Shown one piece after another: positions 23,881 to 34,994 of a DNA stretch of 64,000 bases (its first letter is position 1; every line of letters begins with the position of its first letter). The stretch covers positions 35,950,263-36,014,262 of the forward strand of contig NC_092800.1 in assembly GCF_918797505.1 (NCBI RefSeq). Direction: 5' to 3'. The translations under genes and the position numbers were made by a program. The stretch comes from Bemisia tabaci (taxonomy: Eukaryota > Arthropoda > Insecta > Hemiptera > Aleyrodidae). The notes under the pieces are model-generated. The model made no database searches. It was not told the DNA's origin and saw nothing but the letters and a program-made list of their open reading frames with translations.

Positions 23881-24064
23881 GGGGTCGTCCCTAAATTGGA
23901 CGTATGTATGCCAAAAGGAACTATGTCACACGCAAACCTTATGCACATAGTTCCTTTTAGCATAAATACGTCCGATTACGTAACGCTCCAAGGGAAGAGG
24001 GTCTATACCAGCGTTACGCTGCGTTATGGGGAGGTAGAAGGTATAGAGCGAAGCGTTACGTAAC
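23881..24064. mobile_element. GGGGTCGTCC/TTACGTAACG element interrupted by family J
   Basis: Begins ggggtcgtccctaaatt and resumes after the J insertion with attacgtaacgctccaaggg, ending gaagcgttacgtaacg. It has the same layout as the 2636 element. The terminal attacgtaacgct and agcgttacgtaac blocks are inverted repeats. Confidence 0.65.
23898..23973. mobile_element. Family J hairpin, copy 2, nested
   Basis: ggacgtatgtatgccaaaag at the left pairs with cttttagcataaatacgtcc at the right. This 76-bp hairpin splits the host element between ctaaatt and gattacg; ATT on both sides may be the target duplication. Confidence 0.85.
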
Positions 24065-24404
24065 GATTTTCAGTGATTTTGTTTCAAGTTTCTGTACAGT
24101 TATTCTTCGGTCGTCTGTAGAAGCTGAGATCACGCTTTTTTTCGAAATAGCAAACAAAAACTAAACTCAATTCAGCTTGGTTTCTTCCTGCTCAGCTAAG
24201 TGGCAGTGTGATTTAAATAGAAAACCAATTTAGATAAAGAAAATAGTTATTTAAAAAAATCTTCTTTCTTTCCACCACCAGAAAAAAAATGTGAATGAAA
24301 TGACAAGAAGTATCAAGGACAGCACTGTCGGCTGAACCGCGATCTTGAGGCATAATAATGTGGATGTGATCCCTTTGCAAGAGTAAAGAGAGACGGTGGA
24401 AGGA

Positions 24405-24468
24405 ACTCTGATACAAATATTCGAACTCTGGAGCGTGTAATATGGCCTAGTTCACATTTGAAGGCGCT
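24405..24468 (+). repeat. Family Q motif, diverged
   Basis: Contains gatacaaatattcgaactct and catttgaaggcgct. Confidence 0.6.
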
Positions 24469-25720
24469 CAGTAGATTTTGTTCTGCTCCGTGTCACCGCG
24501 TGTCGCATGATTCGGACAGGATTCATTATTCCAATAATGTGCTACAAATAAAAACATGTCGTTTCCTTAAAAGATGCTGGCTGATTTCAGGCCAGAAAAT
24601 GTCCATCTCAGTAAAAATTCAGTCCTGTTACCGAGCATTGAACTGCACTATTATCCGGCATCGGAATGATTGTTACCAATAATGTCAAATTGTCACTACA
24701 ACTAGCAATTTCGATTGCGCTTGATAGATATTAGACAAGAGCATTGTAAGAGATAAGATTTTTTTTTCTTCGTACAGTATCTATAAATAATGCAAATTAA
24801 GATTTGAATCAGTTCATTCCTTGTAAATCAGCAAAGTTTTATTAAGTTTTTGATGGCAGTATTATTGCAAAAATGTATTTGAAAATATTTTTGTGACAAC
24901 ATTTTTATTCAAATGTTTAAAGAAAATATGCAAACTTTCTTTCAGTATTGTCTACAATTTTTTTAAAAATGGTGGAAACTCATATTCAACTTGAAAAAAT
25001 ACACGGAAATGATTGACTATTACTAACAGTAATTGTAAATTTTACGTAACAATTTGTAACGTAAGTTTTGAAAGTATTATCAAATTCAGCATGCATAACA
25101 GCACCTCATGATGTTTTTAACATATTTTCACAATATTTCAAAAACATTTTAGGTATAACTCGGTTTTCTCAAGGGTGTCAAAAACAATGATCAAGTATTT
25201 CAGTATGATTTCTGTTGTATGATTAATTCTGACTTTCCTCTTTTACTTATACTTCTTTTTCCCCTTCCCTCCCCGAGAACAAGTTTTATTTTTCTTATTT
25301 TTTACCCTAGGTGATTACAGTCGCTCTTGCATGAACTTGGATTGAACTTGTAATTCATTCCTGCCAACTTTGATCAAGTCAAAGTTAAAGTTAACTCTGG
25401 TCTGTTAGCTTCATTCCTTCCTTCGTTGCTCTTCTCGGAGAAGCGGTATATGGAACTGTCGCACCCGATTCTCTAAATCTTCTATTCTGCTATCATTCAT
25501 TCGCGGCGTTTATGTCTATTCAATTTTACTTCTTCCGTAAAGAGCAAAGCTATCGTGAGTGCCTCGCTCACATTTCCGGAAACTCTTTTATACTTTATCA
25601 CTCAGATGGAAATTCACGGAAGAATTGGAAAAGTGCCGCAACGAATGGAATATCCTTGTGATCGCGTTGTCAAGTTATTCTCCTGTCTACACTGACTTAG
25701 TAGAGACACACTGGACGGCG
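24469..25720. other. Unassigned AT-rich interval
   Basis: No supported feature. Confidence 0.35.
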
Positions 25721-25954
25721 CACAGTGGATCGAGTCAATTAGAGAGATCGGACATGACATTTTTGACTAAAACAGCGAATTTTGATGTTTATTTCGTTAC
25801 ATTTTAAATTTGAATGGGTGCCTTCTAGAAAAAAATTTCACGAGGAAACCAACGGAACCACTTTCAGAATCTTAATGTTTTGTATAAACGGAGTTATAAG
25901 GGTTTAAACTTTCCAAATTCTGTCCGACCTCCCCCACTGACTCGATCCACTGTG
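25721..25954. mobile_element. Family N MITE, copy 2
   Basis: cacagtggatcgagtcaatt at the left and actgactcgatccactgtg at the right, about 234 bp. Interior blocks gttttgtataaacggagtta match copy 1. Confidence 0.85.
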
Positions 25955-26565
25955 TAGTAACCATTCTGTGAAGATAGGAACACTGTATTTCCTTCCTATT
26001 AATATATGCATGCATATGAATCTACTCTTTGTAATTTAGACTGCCTTGTCAAAAGTCGGTTTTTATAATGGATTTCAATGGATTCCAACTTGCCCAAATC
26101 GCCAGTAAGTTGAATTTTACGCAGAATTATGAAAAGAACGTCGGAATTATAAACATCCATATATTTGGGCTACACCAAGACTTTGTTTTATGATGCAATC
26201 CTCTCTAAGCCAAGTTTGAAATTTTAGGACTTTAATACGCCTTCTAGACAATTATACAGTCAATATTGAGTTATAGCCACGCTCCATTTGACATTCATCT
26301 TTTTCCGTGCTGAAAAAATACTCAGGAAGCATTTAGAGGGTACCAAATTTTGAAAAAATACACTTTTCCTGGAAGATTGATAATTTTATTCTTCAGATTT
26401 TTCAGATAATTTGATTCGCGATTTAGTGCTGCTTTCCTGGAATTTAGAGTTCTAATATTTCTGACTTATCTCACGACTAAACATTTTCTCAAGTTTGGAA
26501 ACATGTGCACGCTCTTGCAGTGTTATCTCCTAGCAAGAAAGTACAATGTATAATATACTTTTTAC
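25955..26565. other. Unassigned interval
   Basis: No supported feature. Confidence 0.35.
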
Positions 26566-26720
26566 GCCCAGATACACATGAAAGTTACAAGTATTTGTTG
26601 AAAGTGAATTACCAATAGGCAAGGAGGATTTCAATAGCTCGACGTCGAGCGATCGAAATCCTGGTTTTCTATTGGCGTTTCACTTTCAACATGCGCTTGT
26701 AACTGCAGGTGCATCCAGCG
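26566..26720. mobile_element. Hairpin element I
   Basis: gttgaaagtgaattaccaat pairs with ctattggcgtttcactttca, with caaggaggatttc / gaaatcctggtt inside, around the perfect 14-nt palindrome gctcgacgtcgagc. Single copy. Confidence 0.8.
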
Positions 26721-26832
26721 CTTTTCGGTCGAGAAACCCGAAACATGAGGACCTGGGCAACGCTACCCAAGATCCAAGAAGCAGAACGGCAGCCGCTTAG
26801 AGAATAAAGAGTCCATTGGCATCATAACAATA

Positions 26833-27084
26833 CAGCCATGCTAAGGAAGAACGTCGCATGAGCCATGAGGCGTTGCCAAATTCCCTTCGACCAATCACTA
26901 ATTTTTAGGAAAATTTGTGAACATATCTCTTCCGACTTTTCAAAGGATCTCGTTTGTAATTCGATCTGGAAAGTTTGAAAATTTCAGGGAAAAATATTCA
27001 TATCCTTCGTAAGAAATAAATATTTCCTGAGAGGAAATTTGGCAACATTCGAACGCTCATAAGGCGTTTTTACTTATTGCAGCA
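26833..27084. mobile_element. Family C MITE, copy 3
   Basis: cagccatgctaaggaagaac at the left and cgtttttacttattgcagc at the right. Inner blocks gcgttgccaaatt / aatttggcaac. Confidence 0.82.
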
Positions 27085-27361
27085 GAATAGAGCGAAGTCC
27101 CGGCGATTCCCGGCCCTGGCTCTGTACCGGCGAGGCCTTTGAAGTCAAAGCACGTCGAGAAAGGTCAGAGCCGGTGAGCGACACGAACGGGGGATGTTGG
27201 GCGCAAACTATTTCCCGGGAGCCGGGAGCCGGCATCCCGGAAAAAGACTTCAAACGCCGCCGCGACTTAATCGTTCGCCTATCTCCGCCGTGACTCGTGC
27301 TTTCCATATACCGCGATGCCACGTCCCGCTGATGTTATTAATTTTATGTTATCAGAGACGC

Positions 27362-27640
27362 ATTGGTGGATCCAAATGGGGGGTGAAAAGGGGGGGGGAC
27401 AAAAAGGGGGTAGTGAAAGGGGCGGAGAAATAGGGGGTAAAAGGGGCGGAGAAATAGGGGGTAAAAGGGGCGGTGAAATGGGGGGTGAAGGGGGGTTGAG
27501 AGGGGAGTGAAAGAGGGTGAAGGGGTGTGAAAGGGGGTTGAAAATGGCTGGAAGGGGGGTGAAAGGGGGTGAAGGGGTGTAGAACCGAAAATAGGAGGAA
27601 CAAAACGAGGAGGAAGAAAGAAGGAAAGAAGAAAGAAAGT
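27362..27640 (+). repeat. Purine-rich GGGGTGAAAGG tract
   Basis: About 280 bp almost free of pyrimidines other than T in GTG. Units resemble ggggtgaaaggggg and gggcggagaaataggg. Many runs of three or more G could form quadruplexes or triplexes. The 133-codon minus-strand frame (Pro/Ser-rich, PLLPPISP repeats) is a low-complexity translation of this tract. Confidence 0.9.
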
Positions 27641-27737
27641 CGCTTACATTTCGCAAATATTCATGATAAAATTGACTCAAACTGTATTAAATATGCTTAA
27701 AAAATCCAACATTTCTGAAGGCGGCCTCTGGACTCCC

Positions 27738-27763
27738 CTTGCCCCCCCCCCCCCCCCCCCCCG
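27738..27763. repeat. Poly-C run of about 22 bases
   Basis: The longest homopolymer C-run in the window. Its length is likely to be imprecise in any assembly. Confidence 0.9.
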
Positions 27764-28179
27764 GTCCGAGGTGTCTGGATCCGCGCCTTTGAGGGGACGA
27801 TCCTACCATCTCCTCTAAATGATGCCTTTGTAGGGAAAGTATGAAGATGATTTTTGACATGGTCGAAGTGGCATGCAATATGTCGCATCGATTATGTAAA
27901 AAATCTTTGCAGATTTCTAATTTTTAGTAAAAAAAACGGGCGACAGCCCTTTGCGCATGAGCACGAAGAGTCATTGCAAACCATAAGATTGGCAAAATCT
28001 ACGGATATGAAAGCAGACTCCTGTTTGGAAAAAAAACTCGTATGCGATACAGAAGTTGATGACTGTAACTCCATTTTAAGGTACCAAAATTAACAAGGAA
28101 CATTCAATTTTAAACGGCAGTTGGACTGAGTGATTTCTACTTAAAATGTTGCTAATAATCGTAAGCACTTGGATTGAAA

Positions 28180-28298
28180 AATAGTTAAATTTTAACGTCA
28201 GAATTCCCGAGAGTATCCGTATTAACAGTAAAATTTCGAGTGGAAATCTTGCAACATTCAAACGTAATTACGCTCGTTGTTCGGGAAACGGCGAGATG
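28180..28298. repeat. Family AA right half
   Basis: gtggaaatcttgcaacattc, taattacgctcgttgttcgg and gaaacggcgagatga match one arm of the AA element. The left arm is only weakly visible near 28050. Confidence 0.5.
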
Positions 28299-28895
28299 AG
28301 TGACCGAAATCGAAGGCGATGCCGTTTATCAATCTCAATGAGTTCCGCAAGGAAACAAGATCGCAATCCGGAACGGACTTTCTCTAACGGGTAATTTACC
28401 CCCCCCCCCCCCTTCCGATTTTCCCAATAGCGGGCGAAGCGTGATCGAAGCGACGACAAGTCGGTAACACGCAAATATTTATTCAGTTATTCAATGAAAC
28501 CGGAGGGGACGTTAACAAAATTGATTGTGACTTTTTTTCACTCCTGCATTCTTCTTCGTCGGGGGGTTTCCCGGGGATTAGGGGGGGGGAGGAAGAGGCG
28601 GGGGTGGGGTTCTATTGAGAAACGCGATAGCCCCTTCACCGAACCGCCCATTCAACCATCGCCGACGCTATTTCGATATTCTCACCGCGCTACTTATCGC
28701 CAACGACTTCTCTACTTGACCCGCTGCAAGGGAGGGTTGTCGGATTAAGTGGATACTAGATTTTCCGCGACTGTCTCCTTCCCGCGGGATTATTACCTGG
28801 GGGTGGATTTATAGCGCCTCTAAGAATGATTGGATAGTCGGTCGATCGATTTATACCTTTTGGATTTCAGTAATTTTTTAGAAAAATCTATGGAA
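28299..28895. other. Unassigned, moderately GC-rich interval
   Basis: C-run at 28399-28411 and G-runs at 28561-28592. No gene recognised. Confidence 0.4.
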
Positions 28896-29121
28896 CACTG
28901 GAAACAAAATACATTGTATCTAGAGTCTAGACTCTTAAAAACATCGACAAGAAAAAGTATTCTTGATTCAATCAGAATCTAACTTAAATCAAGAACCAAG
29001 CCTTTCAATTTAAGCGGATTTCGTTTCGATTCAAGCAAAAATCCGGTTGAATCAAGAGTATTTTTTCTTGTCAATGTTTTCAAGAGTCTGGACTCTAGAT
29101 CCAATGTGTTGTTTTCCAGTG
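28896..29121. mobile_element. Family A MITE, copy 4
   Basis: cactggaaacaaaatacatt and gtgttgttttccagtg termini. Confidence 0.9.
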
Positions 29122-29540
29122 AGGTCAAATCACGGAGTAGTGCATTGTGTAAAGATGTACAAAGGGTCGGGAAATAATTTGAAATATCTCGAGGAAATTC
29201 CTGGTGAAAATTGCACATCCTTTTCTCTATAGATTTGGAATTTTTCGTTTTAAAAATGCAATAAAATCCAGAGATTAATAATTGATTGGCCGATCAACTC
29301 TCGAATCGCTCTAATAAAAGTGCAGCTGTGCATCTACGATAAGAGGATTCTAACGCACTTCCTACAATGATTCGATGATTGATCATTCTTCTTGAAACTT
29401 TCGATATTTACATCACGCTGTGATATGGCAGGTATTTGTACACAATATTTGACCGAGATGTACCTTTGAATAACTCGTAAAGTACGCCCCGAATGAAGAC
29501 TAACAGATTCGGAATAGCCACTAATGAATTGGACTTGGAA
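29122..29540. other. Unassigned interval
   Basis: No supported feature. The 103-codon minus-strand frame at 29334-29645 runs into family E. Confidence 0.35.
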
Positions 29541-29935
29541 AAAATATATTTTTCCCAGCAGTGTATTTTCCTCTGATATGTACTTTTTTTTCATCAATTT
29601 AAAGGAGAATAACTCATGCAGAGTGTGCAAACATTTCAAAATCACGAGTTAAAAAACGCTGACTTCGCGAATTTAGAGCCTAACACAGAGCGGAGCGGCG
29701 CGGCGTGCTGGCAGCGTCCAACGCACACCGGCGCCTACAAACCTAAGGGGATACTTCACACATTGCGCAATGCGTGAAGTATCCCTGTTAGGTTTGTAGG
29801 CGCCAATGCGCGTGTCTCGCTGGTCGTCCTCGCCCGCCGCGCCGCGGCGTGCCACGACGCTTCAAGCAACTTTTTCGTAACAGAGGTGTTGCATGGTACC
29901 ATACTAAATTGAAAATATATTTTTCCCAGTAGTGT
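29541..29935. mobile_element. Family E element, copy 2 (short), flanked by 24-bp direct repeats
   Basis: The core and palindrome (29729-29805) match copy 1, but the outer left and right parts are missing. The copy is bracketed by aaaatatatttttcccagcagtgt at 29541-29564 and the same sequence with one change at 29912-29935. The minus-strand frame has the recurrent RIGAYKPN and VKYPLRFVGA segments. Confidence 0.78.
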
Positions 29936-29997
29936 CGGGGGAAATATTATCACATGATGGTCGATGCAGTTTTTCCGTCCATGCTCGCTTTTTTCAA

Positions 29998-30231
29998 CAC
30001 TGGAAAAAAAGTTTTGGGCAATTTAGACATACCGCCCGTTCCGGACTCAGAGGCTGAAAGTTACGGATGATGGAGCCGTAGCTTTGATGGCTCCGGGTGC
30101 TACACCCGGAACTTCTGGCCTCTCAGCCCGAAACGCGGACGGTATGTCTACAGCACGTAAGACGTAAGCACGTAACAAGCACGCACAAGCACGTAAGTAC
30201 GGCTTCCACGGACGGAGTTTTTCTTTCAGTG
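29998..30231. mobile_element. Family AB element, copy 1
   Basis: Outer ends cactggaaaaaaagttttgg and gtttttctttcagtg. An internal hairpin pairs agacataccgcccgttccgg with gaaacgcggacggtatgtct. A second copy lies at 37976. Confidence 0.75.
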
Positions 30232-30285
30232 AACCAGAAAAAACGGAGGGGGAGAGGAAGACGGGGTAAAACAGCCCTCTTAAAT

Positions 30286-30407
30286 CGTCGCTCTTCCGAC
30301 GTAAGAGCGTACCTCGATATCCACTTGAGCCGTGTTTTACATCTGAATCCATGCTTTTTGAGGCTCATACGAAGATCGAGTTACGCCCTTACGTCAAAGG
30401 AACAACG
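30286..30407. mobile_element. Family R hairpin, copy 2
   Basis: cgtcgctcttccgacgtaag at the left against cttacgtcaaaggaacaacg at the right. Confidence 0.78.
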
Positions 30408-30544
30408 AAATGACGTCATGGTCTAAACCGCAAAATCACGGCACTGAAGCAACCACTAACATCTCGTTTTTTACACCTGAAAATCAGGCTCAAATATTTT
30501 CAACTAAAAGAAAAAAAACTGTTTAAATACCTCCCGTACGGCGC

Positions 30545-30729
30545 TCGGACCGCAGTGGCGTGGCGTGCTTTGCGATATATCGATTTTTATGCCATTTAAA
30601 CCTATAATACAGAATCTATTATGAAGGTGTTCGCTGCGAACACCCTGATTATCGATCCTTTTCCATAGGTTTAAATGGCATAACAATCGATATATCGCAT
30701 AGCACGCCGCGCCCGCCACTGTCCGACCG
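30545..30729. mobile_element. Family D hAT-like MITE, copy 4, 8-bp duplication
   Basis: The element is 30553-30721, flanked by tcggaccg and tccgaccg (one mismatch). Ends cagtggcgtggcgtgctttg and gcccgccactg; the central gttcgctgcgaacaccc palindrome is intact. Confidence 0.92.
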
Positions 30730-30739
30730 CAATAGAACA

Positions 30740-31245
30740 ACCAATCACCGCTCACTAATTGCTCCGTATTGTTCCCTAATTTGGACCGCTAATTTTATTT
30801 CGTGTCGCGGGGGATGAAAGGGGGCGCGCGACAGTGCTCCCGGCTCGCAAAATGCGAAATGCGGCCGCGGTTGCGATGTGGCGGACAAAGACAATAATTA
30901 ATCGAAAAAGTGGACTATGCCGCGGAAACAGTGGGAGCATCGGACGGTGTAATTGAATTATGAGCGGTGTTGATCGCTTATCGCGGCGGCCTAATGAACT
31001 GTCTACCGCCTCGGGGCGGTTTTCCGGCGGTCGCCTGAATTAGTGCCCGTGTCGCGCGGCATTGCCGAATTTTTTCGGCCCGCCACTCGATATCCCTATG
31101 TACTCGATGCAATTTTACGAAGGGGTTGATTTCAATACGACTCTTAATTCACGATCCCGGTGATATTTTACCTCGTTTGCGGTGGTTCAGAGCCTCTCTT
31201 CTCATTTTGATTTATTGAATGAAGCACGAACTGAAAAGCTATAAT
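30740..31245. other. GC-rich unique-looking island
   Basis: G+C-rich segment at about 30790-31100 with many CpGs and no match to other parts of the window. It carries several homeodomain-like cores (aataattaatcg, ctaatgaact, gaattagtg) and no long frame. A candidate unique regulatory segment; this is inference only. Confidence 0.4.
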
Positions 31246-31290
31246 GCTGCGCTAGGGAAGAACGCCGCATGAGCCGGTTTCAGGACATTC
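31246..31290 (+). repeat. Family C terminus fragment
   Basis: gcgctagggaagaacgccgc then atgagcc. The rest of the element is absent. Confidence 0.55.
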
Positions 31291-31796
31291 CGTCAACGAT
31301 TTTTTGTCCGCGCACCTGTTTTGGCCAGTAGTTTACGTTCACGCGTAAAATGAGCAGCATTGATTTGGTGCAAGCGTCATATTTTAGTCCATATGTAAAT
31401 TATATTGAGAAAATTGATAGAGAGGGATGTGTTGTTATGATAACTCGTTTTTGAAAAGAAATACTACTTTCTTCTTTTGATTCATCTCTTCAAATTGTCA
31501 TTGGTGAATATTTGGTTTTATTTCTATCCTTAAAAATTTTGAAATAGAATATAACTTACATATACCTTTTTTTAATGGAAATGTAAAAATATTTCATCTT
31601 TAAAACGTAGCAAATATTTGTAAAACCTTTTCTAAGCGATGGCATCGATATTAATCTCAATGAGCCGTAGTTGTGCTGAAAGCAACTATACAAAAATGAA
31701 TAAAAGAGGCTAGAACGCAAGAAGCACACGATCTTTGGTTTTAACTCATTTGTGCATCGATCTTGTAAAGTTTTGGTCGTGGGTACACCATGCTGC
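31291..31796. other. Unassigned AT-rich interval
   Basis: No supported feature. Confidence 0.35.
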
Positions 31797-32624
31797 AGCA
31801 CAGTAAAAGTACAAAATATAAAGGACAGATTTAAGGTGCCTTGGAAATCATTAACTTTGACATGGAACCACCTTAATATATGTATTCACAAAACAATCAT
31901 TATACCTTCCTCTGATGTATACTTTTTTTCATCAATTTAAAGGAGAATAACTCATGCAGAGTGTGCAAACATTTCAAAATCATAAGTTAAAAAACGGTGA
32001 CTGAAACCTGAAAACCTGAAATCGTTAGACTTAACACGAAACCACCTTAAATTTACAAAACACGCATTATGTTTTCCTTTAATACATATTTTTTTCCCAT
32101 CAATTTAAATAAGAATAATCCATGCAGCGTGTTCAAACATTCCAAAATCGTGAATTGGAAAACGCAGACTCCGCGAGTCTAAGTATTAGAGCCAAACACC
32201 GAGCGGAGAAGCGTGCTGCCAGCGCAACACGCGCACTGGCGCCTACAAACCTAACTGGATACTTCACGCATTGCGCAATGCGTGAGGTATCCCAGTTAGG
32301 TTTGTAGGCGCCAATGCGCGTGTCTCGCTGGTCGTCCTCGCCGGCCGCGCCGCGGCGTGCCACGGCGCTTCAAGCAACTTTTTCGTAACAGAGGTGTTGC
32401 ATGGTATCACACGAAATTGAAGACGCTCCATGATATTGAGAATGACAGGCATTATTTAAGCGTATGGAGCTTTCCTCGGAAAATAAATCGAGATACTACA
32501 GCACAAAAAGAGAGCGATAGTCCAAAAACTCACCAAGTCCTATTATCCGTATTTAATGACGTTTAGCATAATTTTTGGATTTCATTGGAGAAAAAATTGA
32601 CTCGATTTAGGCAGGAACATTCTT
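31797..32624. mobile_element. Family E element, copy 3, with duplicated left part
   Basis: The AT-rich left segment appears twice in tandem (from 31797 and from about 32005; compare gcatgcagagtgtgcaaaca with atgcagcgtgttcaaacatt). The core with the palindrome at 32237-32313 and the full right part ending ggcaggaacattctt follow. Confidence 0.78.
32237..32313. repeat. Family E palindrome, copy 3
   Basis: Near-perfect palindrome centred on cattgcgcaatg, with outer tggcgcc / ggcgcca; it matches 10989-11065 and 29729-29805. Confidence 0.9.
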
Positions 32625-32639
32625 GAGTATGCCGTCAAA

Positions 32640-32850
32640 AATATTCTATTTTGAATCTTTGAAAATACTTGAAATATGTACAACATTAAAATTCACAAGA
32701 TTATTTTTCTTTGAAATTAACATGTTTTTGGTAGGAAGCAAAATCTTTGCTTTTCTAGGAGATTGTTAGATACTCATGAAAAAGCGACATTTTTACTACA
32801 CCGTAATTGCGCCGGTTCCTTTTTGCAAAAGGTGATCGATATACGCCTCA
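32640..32850. repeat. Family S-like repeat, partial
   Basis: The right end taattgcgccggttcctttt followed by tgcaaaagg, with aaatctttgcttttctagga upstream, resembles the repeats at 58963 and 59455. Confidence 0.5.
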
Positions 32851-33394
32851 GCAGATAAAACTTGAATTTGTTTTTAAATCACACCAAAATAAAATATGAA
32901 AACCCGAAAAAACCCTACTCGCTCCCTAAACCGAGGCTTTCTCACGACTCTCAGTGCCTGCCGGCTCATAAAACATACGCCCATAAATCCGGTCCTTAAA
33001 ACTTTCGCAATTTTGATCGCGGCGTTACGGGTAACGTAAGTTACGTAACGATACGACTCCGAAATAACAACCGCATTTAGTCAGCGCTTTTTTGCTCCCA
33101 TTTTTACGACGAGGAACGGCGGAAGTTAGGCACATCCATGCCACCGGCTTCCATTTTTCTTTTTAATGGAGGGAGCTTGATTTTATCAGTATTCCGTCTG
33201 TGCGGTGGCGGCCTGCCCGTTTACGAGCGTGGAAGTAGGGATCTCAGCGAAACATGTTGCGAGTTAGTCCGGCTTTTATGCACGGTCGGCCGAGGATCCT
33301 CACCTAAGAGTGAACAGAAGTTTATCGCGAAAAAATTGCCGTATATCTCCGGGCACTGATCCTGTAACTGCTCCCCGAGGACTAGGCGCCGTGG
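32851..33394. other. Unassigned interval
   Basis: Contains cgttacgggtaacgtaagtt, reminiscent of the ends of the 23881-type element, but no boundaries. Confidence 0.35.
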
Positions 33395-33470
33395 CACAGT
33401 GGAGCGAGTCGATGAGAAAGGACGGACAAGCTTTGGTAACTTTAACGCACTTAGATATCCACTGATACAT
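33395..33470 (+). repeat. Family N left-end fragment
   Basis: cacagtggagcgagtcgatg then ggacggacaagctttggtaa. It is cut off by the family A insertion that follows. Confidence 0.6.
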
Positions 33471-33695
33471 ACACTGGAAAAAACACATTGGATCTAGAGT
33501 CCAGACTCTTGAAAACATTGACAAGAAAAAGGACTCTTGATTCAATCAGATTTAAGATTAAATCAAAAGGAAATCCGCTCAAATTAAGAGGCTTGGTTCT
33601 TGATTTAGCAAAAATACGATTGAATCAAGAGTATTTTTTATTGTCAATGTTTTTAAGTCTGGACTCTAGATCCAATGTGTTTTATTTCCAGTGTA
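33470..33695. mobile_element. Family A MITE, copy 5, TA-flanked
   Basis: The element is 33472-33693, with cactggaaaaaacacattgg and gttttatttccagtg ends and TA on both sides. Confidence 0.93.
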
Positions 33696-33760
33696 GAGTC
33701 CCTATATAGAGAGAGTTGAGACAACGCGGCTTATGGATGTCACAATCGGGAATAAGGATT
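33694..33760 (+). repeat. Family O left-end fragment
   Basis: tagagtccctatatagagag then ttgagacaacgcggcttatg matches the O left terminus. Its first TA is also the right-hand TA of the adjoining A element. No right terminus follows. Confidence 0.6.
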
Positions 33761-33859
33761 ACACAAATTGGACGTTGTTTGTAAGTTTTGATCAACCTAT
33801 TCCCGGATTCCTTTCTCCGTTCCCTCTCTCAATTTATTTGTTCCTTGCCGCACCAACCC

Positions 33860-33872
33860 CCCCCCCCCCCAC
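33860..33872. repeat. Poly-C run
   Basis: About a dozen C residues within a C/A-rich stretch. Confidence 0.7.
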
Positions 33873-34096
33873 CCGGTGTTCTCCGGTCCATTCCAGTTTA
33901 TTATCTTTGAAATTGGTGAAAATGTAATTTTTATTCCCGTTTGTGACACTGTGAAGGCCTAAAATACGAGAACCGATCAGAAATGGATTTGCATTGTCTT
34001 TACTCTCAGTATGAAGGGACCCTGGTTGATACAAGACGTAGAGATTTAAAATTGATTTCATTGGTTTTGTCGTACAATTCCTCTAGGAATGCAATC

Positions 34097-34342
34097 GTTA
34101 GCCCTTTGTTGCATGAGTCAGTTACCGATTTCAGAGAAAAAATCTACATTGTACAGTGTTTTTAGGATTATAGGAACAGATGAAGTCCCAATTTATATTT
34201 TTTTTTTCGGAAAGTTTGGAGATCATATCTCAACTTTTTTCCAAAAACCATGTGTTGTTTTAGCGCAATTTGATGTCACAGAGGATCGAAGCCAAAAACA
34301 TTTGTTGCTTCCATGCAGCACAATGCGACAAAGGGCTAAAAT
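34097..34342. repeat. Imperfect hairpin element
   Basis: gttagccctttgttgcatga at the left pairs imperfectly with gcaatgcgacaaagggctaa-type sequence at the right (34319-34340). The interior is AT-rich. Confidence 0.5.
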
Positions 34343-34994
34343 GTAAAATTTAATGTAAAAAATCTGTTATTTAATACTAAAATTCATGTCCGATCCATCC
34401 GAGAAGCCATTCCTACTGTGCGGCGGCCGAGGGTGGTAAATGCTGATCCCTAAGCTCCCGAGTTTGCTGCGAAATCCTCCTTTCAATGGTCTCGCTTGAG
34501 GGTGGTCCACCCTTCTTCGTGAAAAACCGCTTATCTGTACGAAATTTGCTATCAGAACTGAGTGGTTCTTCCTCAGTGGAGCGGAGTGTATTCGGTTTGC
34601 GACGAACGGCTTTTCAATTTGTCGTCGCATATTGTATCGGGTGATTCCGCAGCGCCACCGAGTATTTTCATTCACCGTGTCTCTCCTTTCGTCACTCTCC
34701 TGACGCTAAGGCAAATTCCCAAATTGACGTGAGACCTGGAAGGCTTGTGATTATATGGACCACACGGCTCATTTTAAAATGCAGTCTCGTCCGTCGGTCA
34801 GAGGAGCGACGATTTTTCAAACGTGTTTTGTCACTTTTTTGCCCGAATTTGAGGCTGATGCGCCGATTTGTCGTTTCTGATTTTTTACCATATACTCCAA
34901 GAATTGTACATCTTTTGAAACATTTTATACTTTTCTTTAGCGCTCCACTAACAGCAGGCGCTTTTTGCTTTCAAGTTGTCACTAAAATACTGTC
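34343..34994. other. Unassigned interval
   Basis: The 102-codon minus-strand frame at 34367-34675 and 90-codon plus-strand frame at 34729-35001 have no recognised family. A gtcagaggagcgacgattt motif at 34797 resembles one arm of family R. Confidence 0.35.

Noticed and set aside
27279..27680. 133-codon Pro/Ser-rich minus-strand frame
   Set aside because: A low-complexity translation of the GGGGTGAAAG tract.
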